A DNA stretch of 64,000 nt from Paludibacteraceae bacterium. GTDB taxonomy: Bacteria > Bacteroidota > Bacteroidia > Bacteroidales > Paludibacteraceae. This document shows, in pieces, positions 1 to 9,387 of this stretch. Every line of letters begins with the position of its first letter. Position 1 is the stretch's first letter. The translations under genes and the position numbers were made by a program. The notes under the pieces were generated by a model. That model saw only the letters and a list, made by a program, of their open reading frames with translations. It was not told the origin of the DNA and did no database searches. The DNA lies in the NCBI GenBank assembly GCA_017477325.1, contig JAFUWV010000009.1:20398-84397 (forward strand), given 5' to 3'.

Positions 1-1
1 T

Positions 2-1255
2 GGCATGACTGCCACGATGCTTCAGCAGTGCTTCGGACTGGCTGATTCAACGACAATATCCACAGCCTGTTCGTCTGCTCTGAATGCGATAGTGACGGGT
101 GTGATGCTTATCAGAGCAGGAATAGCAAAGCGTGTCATTGCCGGCGGAACAGAAGCCCTGACCCGTTTCCATTTGAATGGTTTCGGTGCTTTAGGTATTC
201 TTTCAAAGAGTGTCTGCAGACCGTTTGACGCTGAGCGCGACGGAATAAACCTCGGCGAAGGTGCAGCGTATGTTGTGCTGGAAGATGCAGAAGAGGCCAA
301 GAAGCGCGGAGCAAAGATATATGCATACGTGGCAGGATATGGTAACCGCTGCGATGCGTATCATGCCACTGCCTCATCACCTGAAGGCGATGGTGCATAC
401 GAGGCAATGGCTCAGGCTATAAGAATGAGCGGTCTGGATTATTCTCTGATAAAATATCTTAATGCACACGGCACAGCAACACCAAACAACGATGCAAGCG
501 AGATGCGTGCCATAGAGCGTTTGTACGGTGAAAACATGCCTCTGACCGAGTCCACCAAACCTTTGACAGGCCATACTACCTCTGCCAGCGGAAGCATAGA
601 ATTATGCTTTACTATGTGGCGAATGGCGGCGAACGGCTATAGTTACGCCATGAGCAATGCGTTCGGCTTCGGAGGTAACGACACAAGCATCATTCTCAGT
701 GCTGACGAGCACGATTTGCCACCGCTTGACAAGATACAGCAAATAGGTATGACAGAGTCAGTCGCAGCTGAAGAGCAGGATGACTACAAGACCTATATTC
801 CTGCAATGCAGGCACGCAGAATGACACCTATGCTAAGGCAACTGGTTGTTGCAGCCAAGAAGGCATTGCAGAAGGCAGGTATAGAAATGCCTGATGCAAT
901 AGTAGTCGGCACAGAGTGGGGTGGCATGATTCCCACAATAGAACTATTGAAGCAGCTGACTGATGCCGGAGAAGAAGGATTGAGTCCGATGCAGTTCATG
1001 TCGTCCACCCATAACAATGCAGCAGGCACTTTGGCAAGGTTGTTGTCGTGCAAGGGTTACAACACCACTTTCTCGCACGGCAAGGGCAGTATGGCCGAAG
1101 CAGAAGCACATGCAGCATTGCTGCTGATGTCGGGAGAAGCAAAGTCGGTGTTGGTATGCGGATTCGACGAGGTGGCAGAGGGCTGGCAAGAGTATCTGGA
1201 GAAAGCCGGAATGGCTGCTGAGAATATTGCAATAGCAAAAGTGATGGCATGCTGA
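2..1255 (+). CDS. beta-ketoacyl synthase with fused C-terminal KS-like domain (5' partial)
   Basis: Condensing enzyme of a polyene or fatty-acyl pathway; the reading frame is open to the window edge, so roughly the first 130-140 residues are missing. Counted from the first internal Met (base 5), the nucleophile is Cys22 (STACSSA). The catalytic histidines are His155 (NAHGTATP) and His190 (LTGHTTSASG), and the closing FGFGGND motif is at 220-226. Only about 28 residues separate His190 from that motif, whereas FabF-type enzymes have about 56, so a surface segment is missing. Residues ~265-400 form a second domain resembling the N-terminal KS-like domain (Ketoacyl-synt_2 type) of aryl-polyene clusters. 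The stop overlaps the next ATG, so the downstream genes are translationally coupled. KS identity is sure; the exact product class is inferred from neighbours. Confidence 0.85.
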   Translation, partial: GMTATMLQQCFGLADSTTISTACSSALNAIVTGVMLIRAGIAKRVIAGGTEALTRFHLNGFGALGILSKSVCRPFDAERDGINLGEGAAYVVLEDAEEAKKRGAKIYAYVAGYGNRCDAYHATASSPEGDGAYEAMAQAIRMSGLDYSLIKYLNAHGTATPNNDASEMRAIERLYGENMPLTESTKPLTGHTTSASGSIELCFTMWRMAANGYSYAMSNAFGFGGNDTSIILSADEHDLPPLDKIQQIGMTESVAAEEQDDYKTYIPAMQARRMTPMLRQLVVAAKKALQKAGIEMPDAIVVGTEWGGMIPTIELLKQLTDAGEEGLSPMQFMSSTHNNAAGTLARLLSCKGYNTTFSHGKGSMAEAEAHAALLLMSGEAKSVLVCGFDEVAEGWQEYLEKAGMAAENIAIAKVMAC

Positions 1256-1605
1256 AACTTGTATTGTTGTCGATATTACAGAGTGCACTGTTGTGCGGAG
1301 GTCAGGTTATGCTCAAGCTGGCAGTGCTGAGTATGGACAAGACACAGAGCAAATGGGATTTCTTTGTCCACTCTCTGCTTCTGAATTGGCAGCTGGCGTG
1401 CTGCGGAGTGCTTTTTACCGGTGCAGGTCTGCTGTGGATGTATATCTTGCGGCATTTCCCGCTCTCCAATGCTTATCCGCTGACAGCGTTGAGTTTCGTG
1501 TTCGGTATGCTGGCGGCAATGTGGGTGTTTCATGAGAGTATCAACTATTGGCAGTGGGCAGGGATAGCACTGATTCTTGCCGGTTGCTATTTCCTTACGA
1601 AATGA
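1249..1605 (+). CDS. small EamA/SMR-type membrane transporter (ArnE-like)
   Basis: A 118-residue, four-helix membrane protein of the drug/metabolite transporter superfamily. Hydrophobic segments lie at about 1-20, 42-64, 72-92 and 98-116. The pattern resembles EmrE and the ArnE/ArnF half-flippases that move undecaprenyl-linked sugars. The start lies seven bases inside the preceding ketosynthase gene and the stop overlaps the next ATG, so it belongs to the same operon. In this setting it probably helps move a lipid intermediate across the inner membrane; that role is inferred from position only. Such small proteins usually work as dimers. Confidence 0.7.
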   Translation: MLKLVLLSILQSALLCGGQVMLKLAVLSMDKTQSKWDFFVHSLLLNWQLACCGVLFTGAGLLWMYILRHFPLSNAYPLTALSFVFGMLAAMWVFHESINYWQWAGIALILAGCYFLTK

Positions 1606-1997
1606 AGACTTTGATAATCATATTGTTTGTGAGTCTTTTTGACGCTGATTTTGTACAGACACGTACATCGGACTTGCTTGTGGAGCCGCAAGTGATGACA
1701 GGCCATATGAGGTTTGAGGCGCCGCAGAATATACAGTGGCAGTACGAAGGAAAGACAGAAGCGAGACTGCCGGCACAGATGCTTAACTACATACGCGACC
1801 TGATTGTGTCGGAGCAAGTTGCAGAAGACGGATGGCAGACAGTCAGTCCGCTACCCAAGCAACTGAGGAAGATGTTCAGCGAGATACGGATTCTGTTCGA
1901 GAACAAGGTGGCGAAACAGGTAGTACTGACCGAGCCTACAGGAGACAAAACAGAGATAGTGTTCAGAAATGCGAAAGTGGAACACGGCTGCTTATGA
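1602..1997 (+). CDS. LolA-like outer-membrane lipoprotein carrier family protein
   Basis: A 131-residue exported protein with a short N-terminal hydrophobic segment (MKTLIIILFVSLF) and the LolA-like pattern FVQTRTSDLLVEP ... GHMRFEAPQNIQWQY, where LolA proteins have the ..P..l+W.Y strand. LolA-like genes are regular members of aryl-polyene and flexirubin clusters, where they are thought to carry the lipid product through the periplasm. The ATG at 1602 is preferred over an upstream in-frame ATG at 1548 because it overlaps the previous stop as ATGA and gives a signal peptide at the very N-terminus. The protein is shorter than typical LolA (about 180-200 residues), so the C-terminal part of the fold is reduced. 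Confidence 0.7.
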   Translation: MKTLIIILFVSLFDADFVQTRTSDLLVEPQVMTGHMRFEAPQNIQWQYEGKTEARLPAQMLNYIRDLIVSEQVAEDGWQTVSPLPKQLRKMFSEIRILFENKVAKQVVLTEPTGDKTEIVFRNAKVEHGCL

Positions 1998-3436
1998 CCA
2001 TAATGAAGTATTGTGCCCTCATACCGACCTACAACAATGTGGCAACTGCTGCAGATGTTGTCAGGAAAACACTGGAATATCTACCGGTGATAGTGGTGGT
2101 TGACGGTGCTACAGACGGAACTCTTGAGAGCCTTGAGCTGATAAAGGATGAGCGACTAACGATAGTACACTACGAGAAAAACAGAGGCAAGGGCTATGCT
2201 CTGAAGACCGGTTTCAGGAAAGCGAGAGAGATGGGTTATACTCACGTGGTGACGCTTGATTCCGATGGTCAGCATTACACTGAAGATCTTCCGAAGATGA
2301 TAAGAGCCTCAAAGATCCGCCCTGAGGCATTGATAGTGGGCAGTCGTGAACTGAGGCAGGAGAATATGCCGGGCAAGAACACGTTTGCCAACAAGTTCTC
2401 CAACTTCTGGTATTGCATACAGACAGGAACATACCTGCCCGACACGCAGACCGGTTTCCGCGTGTATCCTCTTGACAGACTACATGGCGAATGGTTGATG
2501 ACCAACCGGTATGAAGCTGAGTTGCTGTTGCTTGTTTTCACTACTTGGGCCAATGTGTCATTGGTTTCAGTGCCGATACGCGTGTATTATCCTCCCAAGG
2601 AAGAGCGTGTCAGCTATTTCCGCCCTGCCCGCGACTTTGGCAGGATATCCGTTTTGAATACTATTCTCTGCGTGCTGGCTGTTATATATGGCTTGCCTCG
2701 CCGCTGGTTCAATACCGTATTCTTCTCTATCTTGTTTGCTTTTCTGTGCCTGTATCTGAATCTGGCCCTGTTAGTACTTACATTGTTTGAAGGCAGAAAA
2801 CCCAGTTTCCCGAAGAAGCTGAGGCGCGTGTTGGGTAGTGCCACAGGTTGGTTCATGAGAGTGTTTGCATTCTCCGACTACAAGGTGAAACTGGCAAAAG
2901 GTGCAACACCTATAGATTTCAGTAAGCCTGCCATTTATATCGCCAATCACTCATCTGTGCTTGACGTGCTGAGTCTGCTGTCGATGCATGAGAATCTGGT
3001 GCTGGTGGGCAAACGCTGGGTGGCAAACAACATTCTGTTCGGTACTCTGGCACGGGCTATGGGAATAATACGTATGGAGGAAGGAATGGACAACTTCGTT
3101 CCTGATGTGCGCCGCAGAGTGGAAGAGGGCTATTCGGTGGCTATCTTTCCGGAAGGAACAAGAAGCCTGACAGGTGAGTTGGGGAGATTCCATAAAGGAG
3201 CATTCTTCCTTGCAGAAGAACTCAATCTCCCGATAAGGCCTCTGCTTATGCGGGGACATATAGATGCTCTGCAGAAGAGTCCGTATATAATAGGTTCGCC
3301 AAGTGAAATCACTGTGACGATACTTCCGGAGATACTGCCTGACGATACAACGTACGGTGTCGGATACAGAGAACGGACCAAGAATATACGCAAGTACTAT
3401 TACAACCTGATTGAAACCGATGATCTGGCTGAATGA
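1994..3436 (+). CDS. fused GT2 glycosyltransferase / lysophospholipid-type acyltransferase
   Basis: A 480-residue two-domain enzyme. Residues 5-215 are a GT2 glycosyltransferase resembling polyprenyl-phosphate sugar transferases (PTYNN, VVVDGATDGT, DSDGQH at 89-94, TQTGFRVYPL). Residues 240-265 are membrane-spanning. Residues ~310-470 are a PlsC-like acyltransferase with the H(x)4D motif NHSSVLD at 318-324 and FPEGTRS at 385-391. GT/AT fusions of this order occur in aryl-polyene clusters, where they are thought to attach the polyene chain to a glycan or lipid headgroup. The start at 1994 overlaps the LolA-like stop (ATGA); an in-frame ATG at 1832 would run through that gene and is rejected. 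Confidence 0.85.
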   Translation: MTIMKYCALIPTYNNVATAADVVRKTLEYLPVIVVVDGATDGTLESLELIKDERLTIVHYEKNRGKGYALKTGFRKAREMGYTHVVTLDSDGQHYTEDLPKMIRASKIRPEALIVGSRELRQENMPGKNTFANKFSNFWYCIQTGTYLPDTQTGFRVYPLDRLHGEWLMTNRYEAELLLLVFTTWANVSLVSVPIRVYYPPKEERVSYFRPARDFGRISVLNTILCVLAVIYGLPRRWFNTVFFSILFAFLCLYLNLALLVLTLFEGRKPSFPKKLRRVLGSATGWFMRVFAFSDYKVKLAKGATPIDFSKPAIYIANHSSVLDVLSLLSMHENLVLVGKRWVANNILFGTLARAMGIIRMEEGMDNFVPDVRRRVEEGYSVAIFPEGTRSLTGELGRFHKGAFFLAEELNLPIRPLLMRGHIDALQKSPYIIGSPSEITVTILPEILPDDTTYGVGYRERTKNIRKYYYNLIETDDLAE

Positions 3437-4305
3437 GAAAACTATCGCTCATAGTGTTTTTACTGCTGATGGCGCTTGTTCCGCTGAATGCAAAGAGAGA
3501 GTATGCTCTGCGTGACGGTGCAAGAGGTGCAAAGGGTAGGGTGACACTGCAACCATATCTTGCCGATTCGGCTAAGAACACGGGTATTGCCATTATTGTC
3601 TGCCCGGGGGGAAGTTACTCGTGGCACGATATGAAAACCGAGGGAACAGGTGTATGCGAGTGGCTGAACGGCATGGGGATAAATGCGTATCTGCTGAAGT
3701 ACAGGGTGGCTACGGTGGCTGCATATATTACAGGTTTCCGTGTGCTCGGTTTGGGAAACAAGTATCCTGACATGCTTGAAGATGTGGAAGACGCACTGCA
3801 ATTTGTATATTCCCGCTCAGCAGCCGACCGGCTGGATACAGCGATGATAGGAGTGATGGGATTCTCTGCCGGAGGGCATCTTGCAATGTCATCGTACGTA
3901 TATAACAGAACCTGCCATAAACCTAAGTTCGTATGCAGCATCTATCCTGTGGTGAGCATGAGCAGCAAGCAATATACACACACGCGCAGCCGGCGTGGGG
4001 CATTGGGAGTGTGGGGGCAGTGGAACAAACAGATGCGCGACTCGCTGTCGCTTGAGAAACATATAACCAAGGATTGCCCGCCGGTACTACTCGTCAATTG
4101 CAAGGACGACCCTATAGTGAAATATCAGAACAGTGAACTGCTTGACTCGGCCTTGACAGCACAAGGTGTGGAACACAGATATATACAGTATAACACAGGC
4201 GGACATGGCTTCGGAGCCTCTGAAGAGAAAGGCACAGAGGAGAGCCGCCAATGGAAAAAAGAATTTGAGACATGGATATCGAATTTGCTTCAAGAGAAGA
4301 AATAG
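3433..4305 (+). CDS. exported alpha/beta-hydrolase (acetylesterase-like)
   Basis: A 290-residue secreted or periplasmic esterase. An N-terminal signal peptide ends near residue 20 (LVPLNA). The oxyanion strand VCPGGSYSW is at 56-64. Nucleophile Ser145 sits in GFSAGG, an acid in NCKDDP (about 225-226), and His258 in GGHGFG. The fold matches acetyl-xylan-esterase-like hydrolases common in Bacteroidota. It overlaps both neighbours (ATGA with the GT/AT fusion, 34 bases with the ligase), so it is part of the lipid-pigment operon. It may trim or transfer an acyl group of the product; an unrelated polysaccharide esterase role is possible. Confidence 0.75.
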   Translation: MRKLSLIVFLLLMALVPLNAKREYALRDGARGAKGRVTLQPYLADSAKNTGIAIIVCPGGSYSWHDMKTEGTGVCEWLNGMGINAYLLKYRVATVAAYITGFRVLGLGNKYPDMLEDVEDALQFVYSRSAADRLDTAMIGVMGFSAGGHLAMSSYVYNRTCHKPKFVCSIYPVVSMSSKQYTHTRSRRGALGVWGQWNKQMRDSLSLEKHITKDCPPVLLVNCKDDPIVKYQNSELLDSALTAQGVEHRYIQYNTGGHGFGASEEKGTEESRQWKKEFETWISNLLQEKK

Positions 4306-5564
4306 TAAGACTGCAAGAAGACTTGTTGCAGAAGCAGATGCATTATCTTGCTACTCATTCGCCCTACTATCAGCGAATGTTCAAGGAGAAGAATATCAAT
4401 CTTGATTCAATCAGGTGTATTGCAGACTTGCAACAACTGCCTTTCACCGAGAAAGAGCAGCTGCATAAGTACAATCGTGATTTTCTTTGCTGCCCTGAGA
4501 GCAAGGTGATTGACTATGTGACCACATCGGGAACAATGGGTGACCCGGTCACATTCGCATGCACCGAGAAGGACTTGCAGAGACTTGCCTACAATGAGCA
4601 CAAGTCGTTTGCATGTGCAGGCATAACGGAAGAGTCGGTAGTACAACTGATGACTACTCTCGACAAGCGCTTCATGGCAGGCATGGCTTATTTCCTCGGG
4701 TTGAGAAAACTTGGTGCAGGAGTGATTCGTGTGGGCAACGGAATACCAGAACTGCAATGGGATACTATCCAGCGGCTTCATCCTACGGCCATTATGTGCG
4801 TGCCGAGTTTTATATTGAGACTGGTGGAATATGCCAAACAGCATGGCATAGACTACAGAAACTGCTCTGTGAAGAAAATAATAGGCATAGGCGAAGGATT
4901 GCGCGACCAGCAGTTCAATCTCAACCTGCTTGGCAAGCGTATACACGAACAATGGCCCGAAGTGGAACTGTATGCAACATATTCCTCAACGGAGATGAGT
5001 GCAACATTCTCAGAGTGCGAGTATGGCTGTGGCGGACATGTCCATCCTGAATTGATCATTGTAGAGATAGTTGATGAGAAGGGCAATGTGGTGCCCGACG
5101 GAGAGCAGGGTGAAGTGGTGGTGACAACTCTGGGCGTGGAAGGAATGCCGCTACTCCGATTTAAGACAGGTGATATAGCAGCAAAGATTGTACAGCCATG
5201 CCTATGCGGCAGAAACTCATATCGTCTGACACCTCTGGTAGGCAGAAAGAACAACATGATAAAACTGAAAGGCACCACACTGTATCCCCCTGCTATCAAC
5301 GATGTGCTTGACAACACCGACTACGTGCAAAACTATGTGGTAGTAGTACGCACTTCTGCTGCAGGCACTGACGAGGTGCTGGTGCGTATCGGATTGAGAG
5401 ACAACAGCCTGCAGCATGATGAAGTGATAAAGAATCTGAAAGACCGTTTCCGTGCACGACTGCGTGTCGCTCCCGATATTGAGATTCTTCCCGCAGACGT
5501 CATACAGGCAATTAACTTCCCTGCCAAGAGCCGCAAGCCTGTGAAGTTCATAGACGAGAGATAG
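4272..5564 (+). CDS. PaaK-like acyl/aryl-CoA or AMP ligase
   Basis: A 430-residue adenylate-forming enzyme of the phenylacetate-CoA ligase family. Visible motifs are the P-loop-like TSGTMGDP (about 77-84), YSSTEMSA (ATP/substrate loop), FKTGDIA, the zinc-type cluster CLCGRNSYR and the C-terminal GRKNNMIKLKGTTLYPP hinge. It activates a carboxylic acid as the acyl-adenylate or CoA ester. In aryl-polyene and flexirubin clusters such ligases load the aromatic starter, which is the likely role here. It starts 34 bases inside the esterase gene in another frame; this is the first ATG that keeps the whole family N-terminus. Confidence 0.82.
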   Translation: MDIEFASREEIVRLQEDLLQKQMHYLATHSPYYQRMFKEKNINLDSIRCIADLQQLPFTEKEQLHKYNRDFLCCPESKVIDYVTTSGTMGDPVTFACTEKDLQRLAYNEHKSFACAGITEESVVQLMTTLDKRFMAGMAYFLGLRKLGAGVIRVGNGIPELQWDTIQRLHPTAIMCVPSFILRLVEYAKQHGIDYRNCSVKKIIGIGEGLRDQQFNLNLLGKRIHEQWPEVELYATYSSTEMSATFSECEYGCGGHVHPELIIVEIVDEKGNVVPDGEQGEVVVTTLGVEGMPLLRFKTGDIAAKIVQPCLCGRNSYRLTPLVGRKNNMIKLKGTTLYPPAINDVLDNTDYVQNYVVVVRTSAAGTDEVLVRIGLRDNSLQHDEVIKNLKDRFRARLRVAPDIEILPADVIQAINFPAKSRKPVKFIDER

Positions 5565-5632
5565 ATATATCTGCCCTTAGTTCATCCAAACCTCACCCTA
5601 AGCTCAAGCAAACTCTTTAAAACAGAAGTCCC

Positions 5633-7813
5633 GTGTCGTTTCTGCTAAGAACATACGATTGGCTGACCACCCACAAAGCTGTTTTGTGGTCAGTGCTGGC
5701 AGTGGTTGTCATACTGCTCTCAGTCCTGGCGTCTCGCCTTCGTTTCAATGAGGACATAATGGACTTTCTGCCCGTGACAGACGAGTACAAGGAGTCGGCA
5801 GAGGTGTATTCACTGATGAGTGATGCGGACAAGATTGTGGTGATATTCCAGGGGCAGGACATTGACAGCATCTGCAGTGCGATTGACATGTTCTCAGAGC
5901 AGGTGCCTCAAGCAGTATCGGAGGTTGACCTGACAGCATATCTCGACCGACTTGACTTTGTCTATTCCCATTTGCCTTATTTTCTTCAAGATGCGGACTA
6001 TCAGCGTCTTGACAGTATAATCGGCAGCAATGGCGTTCATGACCGGCTGCTGCTTGACAAACAGATGCTCTCAATGCCCGGCATGAGTATTATGCGCAGG
6101 TCGGTGATGTGTGACCCCTTGCGTCTTGTTCCGCTTTCCAAAGGTGCGAGCGGACAGTATGCTGGAGCACAGACTGCCTTTATGTCGCACGACGGATATA
6201 TGATGACACGTGATGGAAACATGGGCTTTGCTTTTGTCACTTCCCCATACGGCAGCACCGAGTCGAATAGGAATGCCGGTCTTGTAGATTCGCTTCAGAC
6301 TCAGTGCGGGAGTGTGATGCAGAACTTCTCCACGGTCGATGTGCGTCTGTTGGGTGCGCCTGTTGTGGCTGCAGGCAATGCACAGCGTATAAAGAAAGAC
6401 ACCTTCATGGTGCTGTCCCTTACATTCCTGCTTCTTGTCCTTCTGCTTCTGTATTCCTTCCCCAGAAAGACAGACATACTGCTTATTCTTCTGTCAGTAG
6501 GTTTCGGCTGGTTGATGGGAATGGCGGCTCTTGCACTGATGAGCAAGAGTGTTAGCGCGATAGTGTTTGGTATAGGAGGAATACTGATAGGAATAGCAGT
6601 CAATTATCCGTTGCACCTGCTTGTCCACCGTCGCTATACCGGCTCTGTGCGCCGGACACTGGAGGAGGTGCTTTCACCACTCATCGTGGGAAACATCACC
6701 ACTGTCGGTGCATTCCTTACTTTGCTTCCGCTTGACGCTGTTGCTCTGCGTCAGTTAGGTCTGTTCGCATCGGTAATGCTGGTAGGCACCATTCTGTTCT
6801 GTGTGCTGGTATTGCCGCATCTGATGAGTAAAACAAATACAAGAGTCAGAGAGTTGCCTCTGCCACGGATAAAGACTGATGCAGTCAGCCGGTATGCTAT
6901 ATGGATAGTGTTACCGGTTCTCGCGCTTGCACTTGTCGTGCCATTCATAAAACAGCAGCCGTTGTTCGACAGTAACCTCTCGCATATCAACTATATGACA
7001 GAGCAGCAGCGTGCAGACTTCAGCATGTTTGAGTCGATGGCACAGGACGATGACGAGCCTGCATACCTGGTAAGCAGTGCAAGGGAAGAACTCCGCAGAA
7101 GGGTAGAGCTGTGGAACATGTTCTGGAATGAGCACGATGCAGATGCTCTTGCCAGGACTATCAGCCGGGAGGCAGAACTTGCCGGATTCCGTGATGATGC
7201 TTTTCAGCCTTTCTGCACAATCATTACCGAGCCTTTCCGTGTTGCCGATCTTGAGGACCCTGCCACTCTCGCGGCACTATGGCCGGGGCGTTTCGACTCG
7301 CCTGCACTCAACTCTATGATTGCTTCGTCACTCAACGACAACTTCGACTATATCGGACTTGTCTGCTCGCTGATAGTGCTGCTGTTCCTATGCTTCAGTT
7401 TCAAGAGCGTGAAGACAGGCTTGGTGGCATTCTTGCCAATGCTGGTCAGTTGGATATTGATAGTGGCAGTGATGCAACTGACGGGCATTCAGTTCAACAT
7501 AGTGAACGTGATTCTTGCCACCTTTATCTTTGGTCAAGGCGATGATTACACAATATTTATTGTAGAAGGTCTGCAGTATGAACACCGGACAGGCAAACCA
7601 ATATTGCCTCAGTACAAGCAGTCTATCATACTCTCCGCTCTGCTGATGCTGATTGCTATGGGAGTGCTCGTGTTTGCCAAGCACCCTGCAATGCATTCGC
7701 TTGGCACGGTGACCTTCATCGGCATGTTTTCAGTTGTGCTGATGGCGTTTGTCTTGCCTCCGCTACTGATGCGGTTAGTGTGGAAAACAGATAGCCGGAG
7801 AGGAAAAGAGTAG
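5633..7813 (+). CDS. MMPL/RND-family lipid exporter
   Basis: A 726-residue inner-membrane protein with the MMPL plan. TM1 lies at about 15-33. A large periplasmic domain beginning NEDIMDFLP follows, then TM bundles at about 250-400 and a second periplasmic domain with the paired motif DSNLSHINYMT. A second TM bundle (about 560-715) contains ATFIFGQGDDYTIFIVEG. MMPL proteins in aryl-polyene clusters are thought to export the finished lipid. The start is GTG, since no ATG gives a full TM1, and lies 68 bases after the ligase stop. It closes the visible cluster. Confidence 0.85.
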   Translation: MSFLLRTYDWLTTHKAVLWSVLAVVVILLSVLASRLRFNEDIMDFLPVTDEYKESAEVYSLMSDADKIVVIFQGQDIDSICSAIDMFSEQVPQAVSEVDLTAYLDRLDFVYSHLPYFLQDADYQRLDSIIGSNGVHDRLLLDKQMLSMPGMSIMRRSVMCDPLRLVPLSKGASGQYAGAQTAFMSHDGYMMTRDGNMGFAFVTSPYGSTESNRNAGLVDSLQTQCGSVMQNFSTVDVRLLGAPVVAAGNAQRIKKDTFMVLSLTFLLLVLLLLYSFPRKTDILLILLSVGFGWLMGMAALALMSKSVSAIVFGIGGILIGIAVNYPLHLLVHRRYTGSVRRTLEEVLSPLIVGNITTVGAFLTLLPLDAVALRQLGLFASVMLVGTILFCVLVLPHLMSKTNTRVRELPLPRIKTDAVSRYAIWIVLPVLALALVVPFIKQQPLFDSNLSHINYMTEQQRADFSMFESMAQDDDEPAYLVSSAREELRRRVELWNMFWNEHDADALARTISREAELAGFRDDAFQPFCTIITEPFRVADLEDPATLAALWPGRFDSPALNSMIASSLNDNFDYIGLVCSLIVLLFLCFSFKSVKTGLVAFLPMLVSWILIVAVMQLTGIQFNIVNVILATFIFGQGDDYTIFIVEGLQYEHRTGKPILPQYKQSIILSALLMLIAMGVLVFAKHPAMHSLGTVTFIGMFSVVLMAFVLPPLLMRLVWKTDSRRGKE

Positions 7814-7843
7814 GGACTGTCAAGCGGTCAGGCAGAGTATAAT

Positions 7844-9109
7844 CTAAAGTCTCTTCACACCTATAAGACGGTCGGCACGCGAGCCGAAAGGATGATAGTA
7901 CACATATACGGTGTACTCGTTTTGTGTCTGCCAGTAGCTGCCTTCAACGGTGAAGGTGGTGGCATGAGTCTTGCCTTTCTCCAGCAGCAGATACTGATAG
8001 TCGTAGGCTCCTTGCTTGAGATAGAGCGAGAGCACGTAGGCCTTGTGCTCGTTGTCATACTGCATGCGGTTGTCGGACATGAAGCAGTTGTAGGTAAGGT
8101 CGCCCGAAACAAACACACCGCCCGTAAACCACGGATTCTGAACCGGCAGGAAGAAATGCACCCACATGTAGTCCGCCTCGGTGTCGTCGTCTTCCACCTT
8201 CTCGGCATGCACTACGTATTGTCCGTTGGCATCGTATTCCGTGAGATAAGGCGACTCGGCACGCACTTCGTCAGGGAAAAGGAAGGCGTGGTAGTAGTTG
8301 CGGTCGAAGTGTATCTTGTCCACATTATAGCCTTTGAAATACTGTGAGGCAATGTCAAAGTGACGGAACTCATTGCCTGCCTCGAAGATCAGCTGCTTCT
8401 GGTTGATGTAGCGCAAGCGGTGATTCTCCACATAGGTAGGCTTGGGGTTGAACACTTCGTTGTCCGTTCTGCCGTTTTGCCGGACGAGCAGGGTGATGTC
8501 GCCTGCAGGATTGACGATATTCACGTCCTTGAAGCTGACATCGATGTCGAGTTGCTGGTAACGGCCGGAGAGCTCGATGTCGGTGTTGCCACGCACATTG
8601 ATGTCGATATTCACCATTGGTTCTACCACGGAGAAACACACGTATGCAACTACATTGTCCCGGTCGCCATCCTCATATATCTTCAGAGCATAGTTGCCGC
8701 TTACGGTGGGCTGCATGTCATCGTTGGGGAAGAGAAAAGAGTAGTGCGTGTAGAGTTGCTGAGTGTTGAGCGAGGTCATGTAGTCAGTGATGTCCTGCGT
8801 AGTGAATCCGCGGAGAAATTCACCGGAAGAGAGGCTGCTCTCAGTGCCGTCGGCATTGAGGTGCAGCACTGTGTAGGTGTAGTTACGCGTGTCGTGACTC
8901 AGTTCGTCGAACGATATCTCCAACTGTTCGTCGCTGCCGAGAGTGAGAACAGGCCGCTCGGGTTGAGTGGTGCCGGCATAGCGTATGCGCAGCGTTTTGA
9001 CCTCGTCTTTCATCACACAGGTCTCATATCGCAGTTTCTGCTCGGCGAAAGAACGAACTGCAAATGCAGAACAAATAAACAGCAGTATAAGTCTCAGCGT
9101 ATTTCTCAT
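7844..9109 (-). CDS. type IX secretion system plug protein (DUF5103)
   Basis: A 421-residue exported protein of the DUF5103 family, which includes the Plug protein that binds SprA in the type IX secretion translocon of Bacteroidota. The start MRNTLRLILLFICSAF gives a clear signal peptide ending near SFA; an ORF extension of 44 codons upstream would cross the promoter and is rejected. The N-terminal beta-sandwich (RYAGTTQPERPVLTLGSDEQLEISFDEL region) and the C-terminal pattern TGGVFVSGDLTYN and VEGSYWQTQNEYTVYVYYHPFGSRADRLIG are typical. It is transcribed alone, divergently from recR. Confidence 0.82.
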   Translation of the reverse strand: MRNTLRLILLFICSAFAVRSFAEQKLRYETCVMKDEVKTLRIRYAGTTQPERPVLTLGSDEQLEISFDELSHDTRNYTYTVLHLNADGTESSLSSGEFLRGFTTQDITDYMTSLNTQQLYTHYSFLFPNDDMQPTVSGNYALKIYEDGDRDNVVAYVCFSVVEPMVNIDINVRGNTDIELSGRYQQLDIDVSFKDVNIVNPAGDITLLVRQNGRTDNEVFNPKPTYVENHRLRYINQKQLIFEAGNEFRHFDIASQYFKGYNVDKIHFDRNYYHAFLFPDEVRAESPYLTEYDANGQYVVHAEKVEDDDTEADYMWVHFFLPVQNPWFTGGVFVSGDLTYNCFMSDNRMQYDNEHKAYVLSLYLKQGAYDYQYLLLEKGKTHATTFTVEGSYWQTQNEYTVYVYYHPFGSRADRLIGVKRL

Positions 9110-9135
9110 ATTCTGTTGCAAGTGTATTTCATTTG

Positions 9136-9143
9136 CAAAATTA
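9136..9143 (-). promoter_or_regulatory. Bacteroidales -7 box for the T9SS plug gene
   Basis: Read on the minus strand this is TAATTTTG, fitting TAnnTTTG, with a TTTG at 9165-9162 about 18 bases upstream. It lies 27 bases before the plug gene start. Confidence 0.5.
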
Positions 9144-9195
9144 CAAAAAAAATGCCAAATGCAAACTATTCTGTGTATATGTCGAAATATTTTCG

Positions 9196-9203
9196 TATCT
9201 TTG
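9196..9203 (+). promoter_or_regulatory. Bacteroidales -7 box upstream of recR
   Basis: TATCTTTG matches TAnnTTTG. It is 185 bases before the recR start, which would give a long leader. The leader holds the word CCGATAGCAT twice (near 9279 and 9348) and no other gene. Confidence 0.5.
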
Positions 9204-9387
9204 CGCGAAAAATATGCAGATAGATACGCAACAGTGTGCAAGGAGTGGGCAGAATGGTATTACACCGTGAGCTTACCGATAGCATGAAGGCAGCATGGGG
9301 CTTGCTTGCGAATATCTGCAAAACAGTACATATTTTAATAGTAAATTGCCGATAGCATAATCGTCAATTATTAAATAGCAAACAGTT

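Noticed and set aside
1548-1601. Longer start for the LolA-like gene
   Set aside because: It would place 18 residues in front of the signal peptide and lies inside the transporter gene.
8360-9223. 287-residue plus-strand frame
   Set aside because: Shadow of the DUF5103 gene, whose signal peptide and family motifs are clear on the minus strand.
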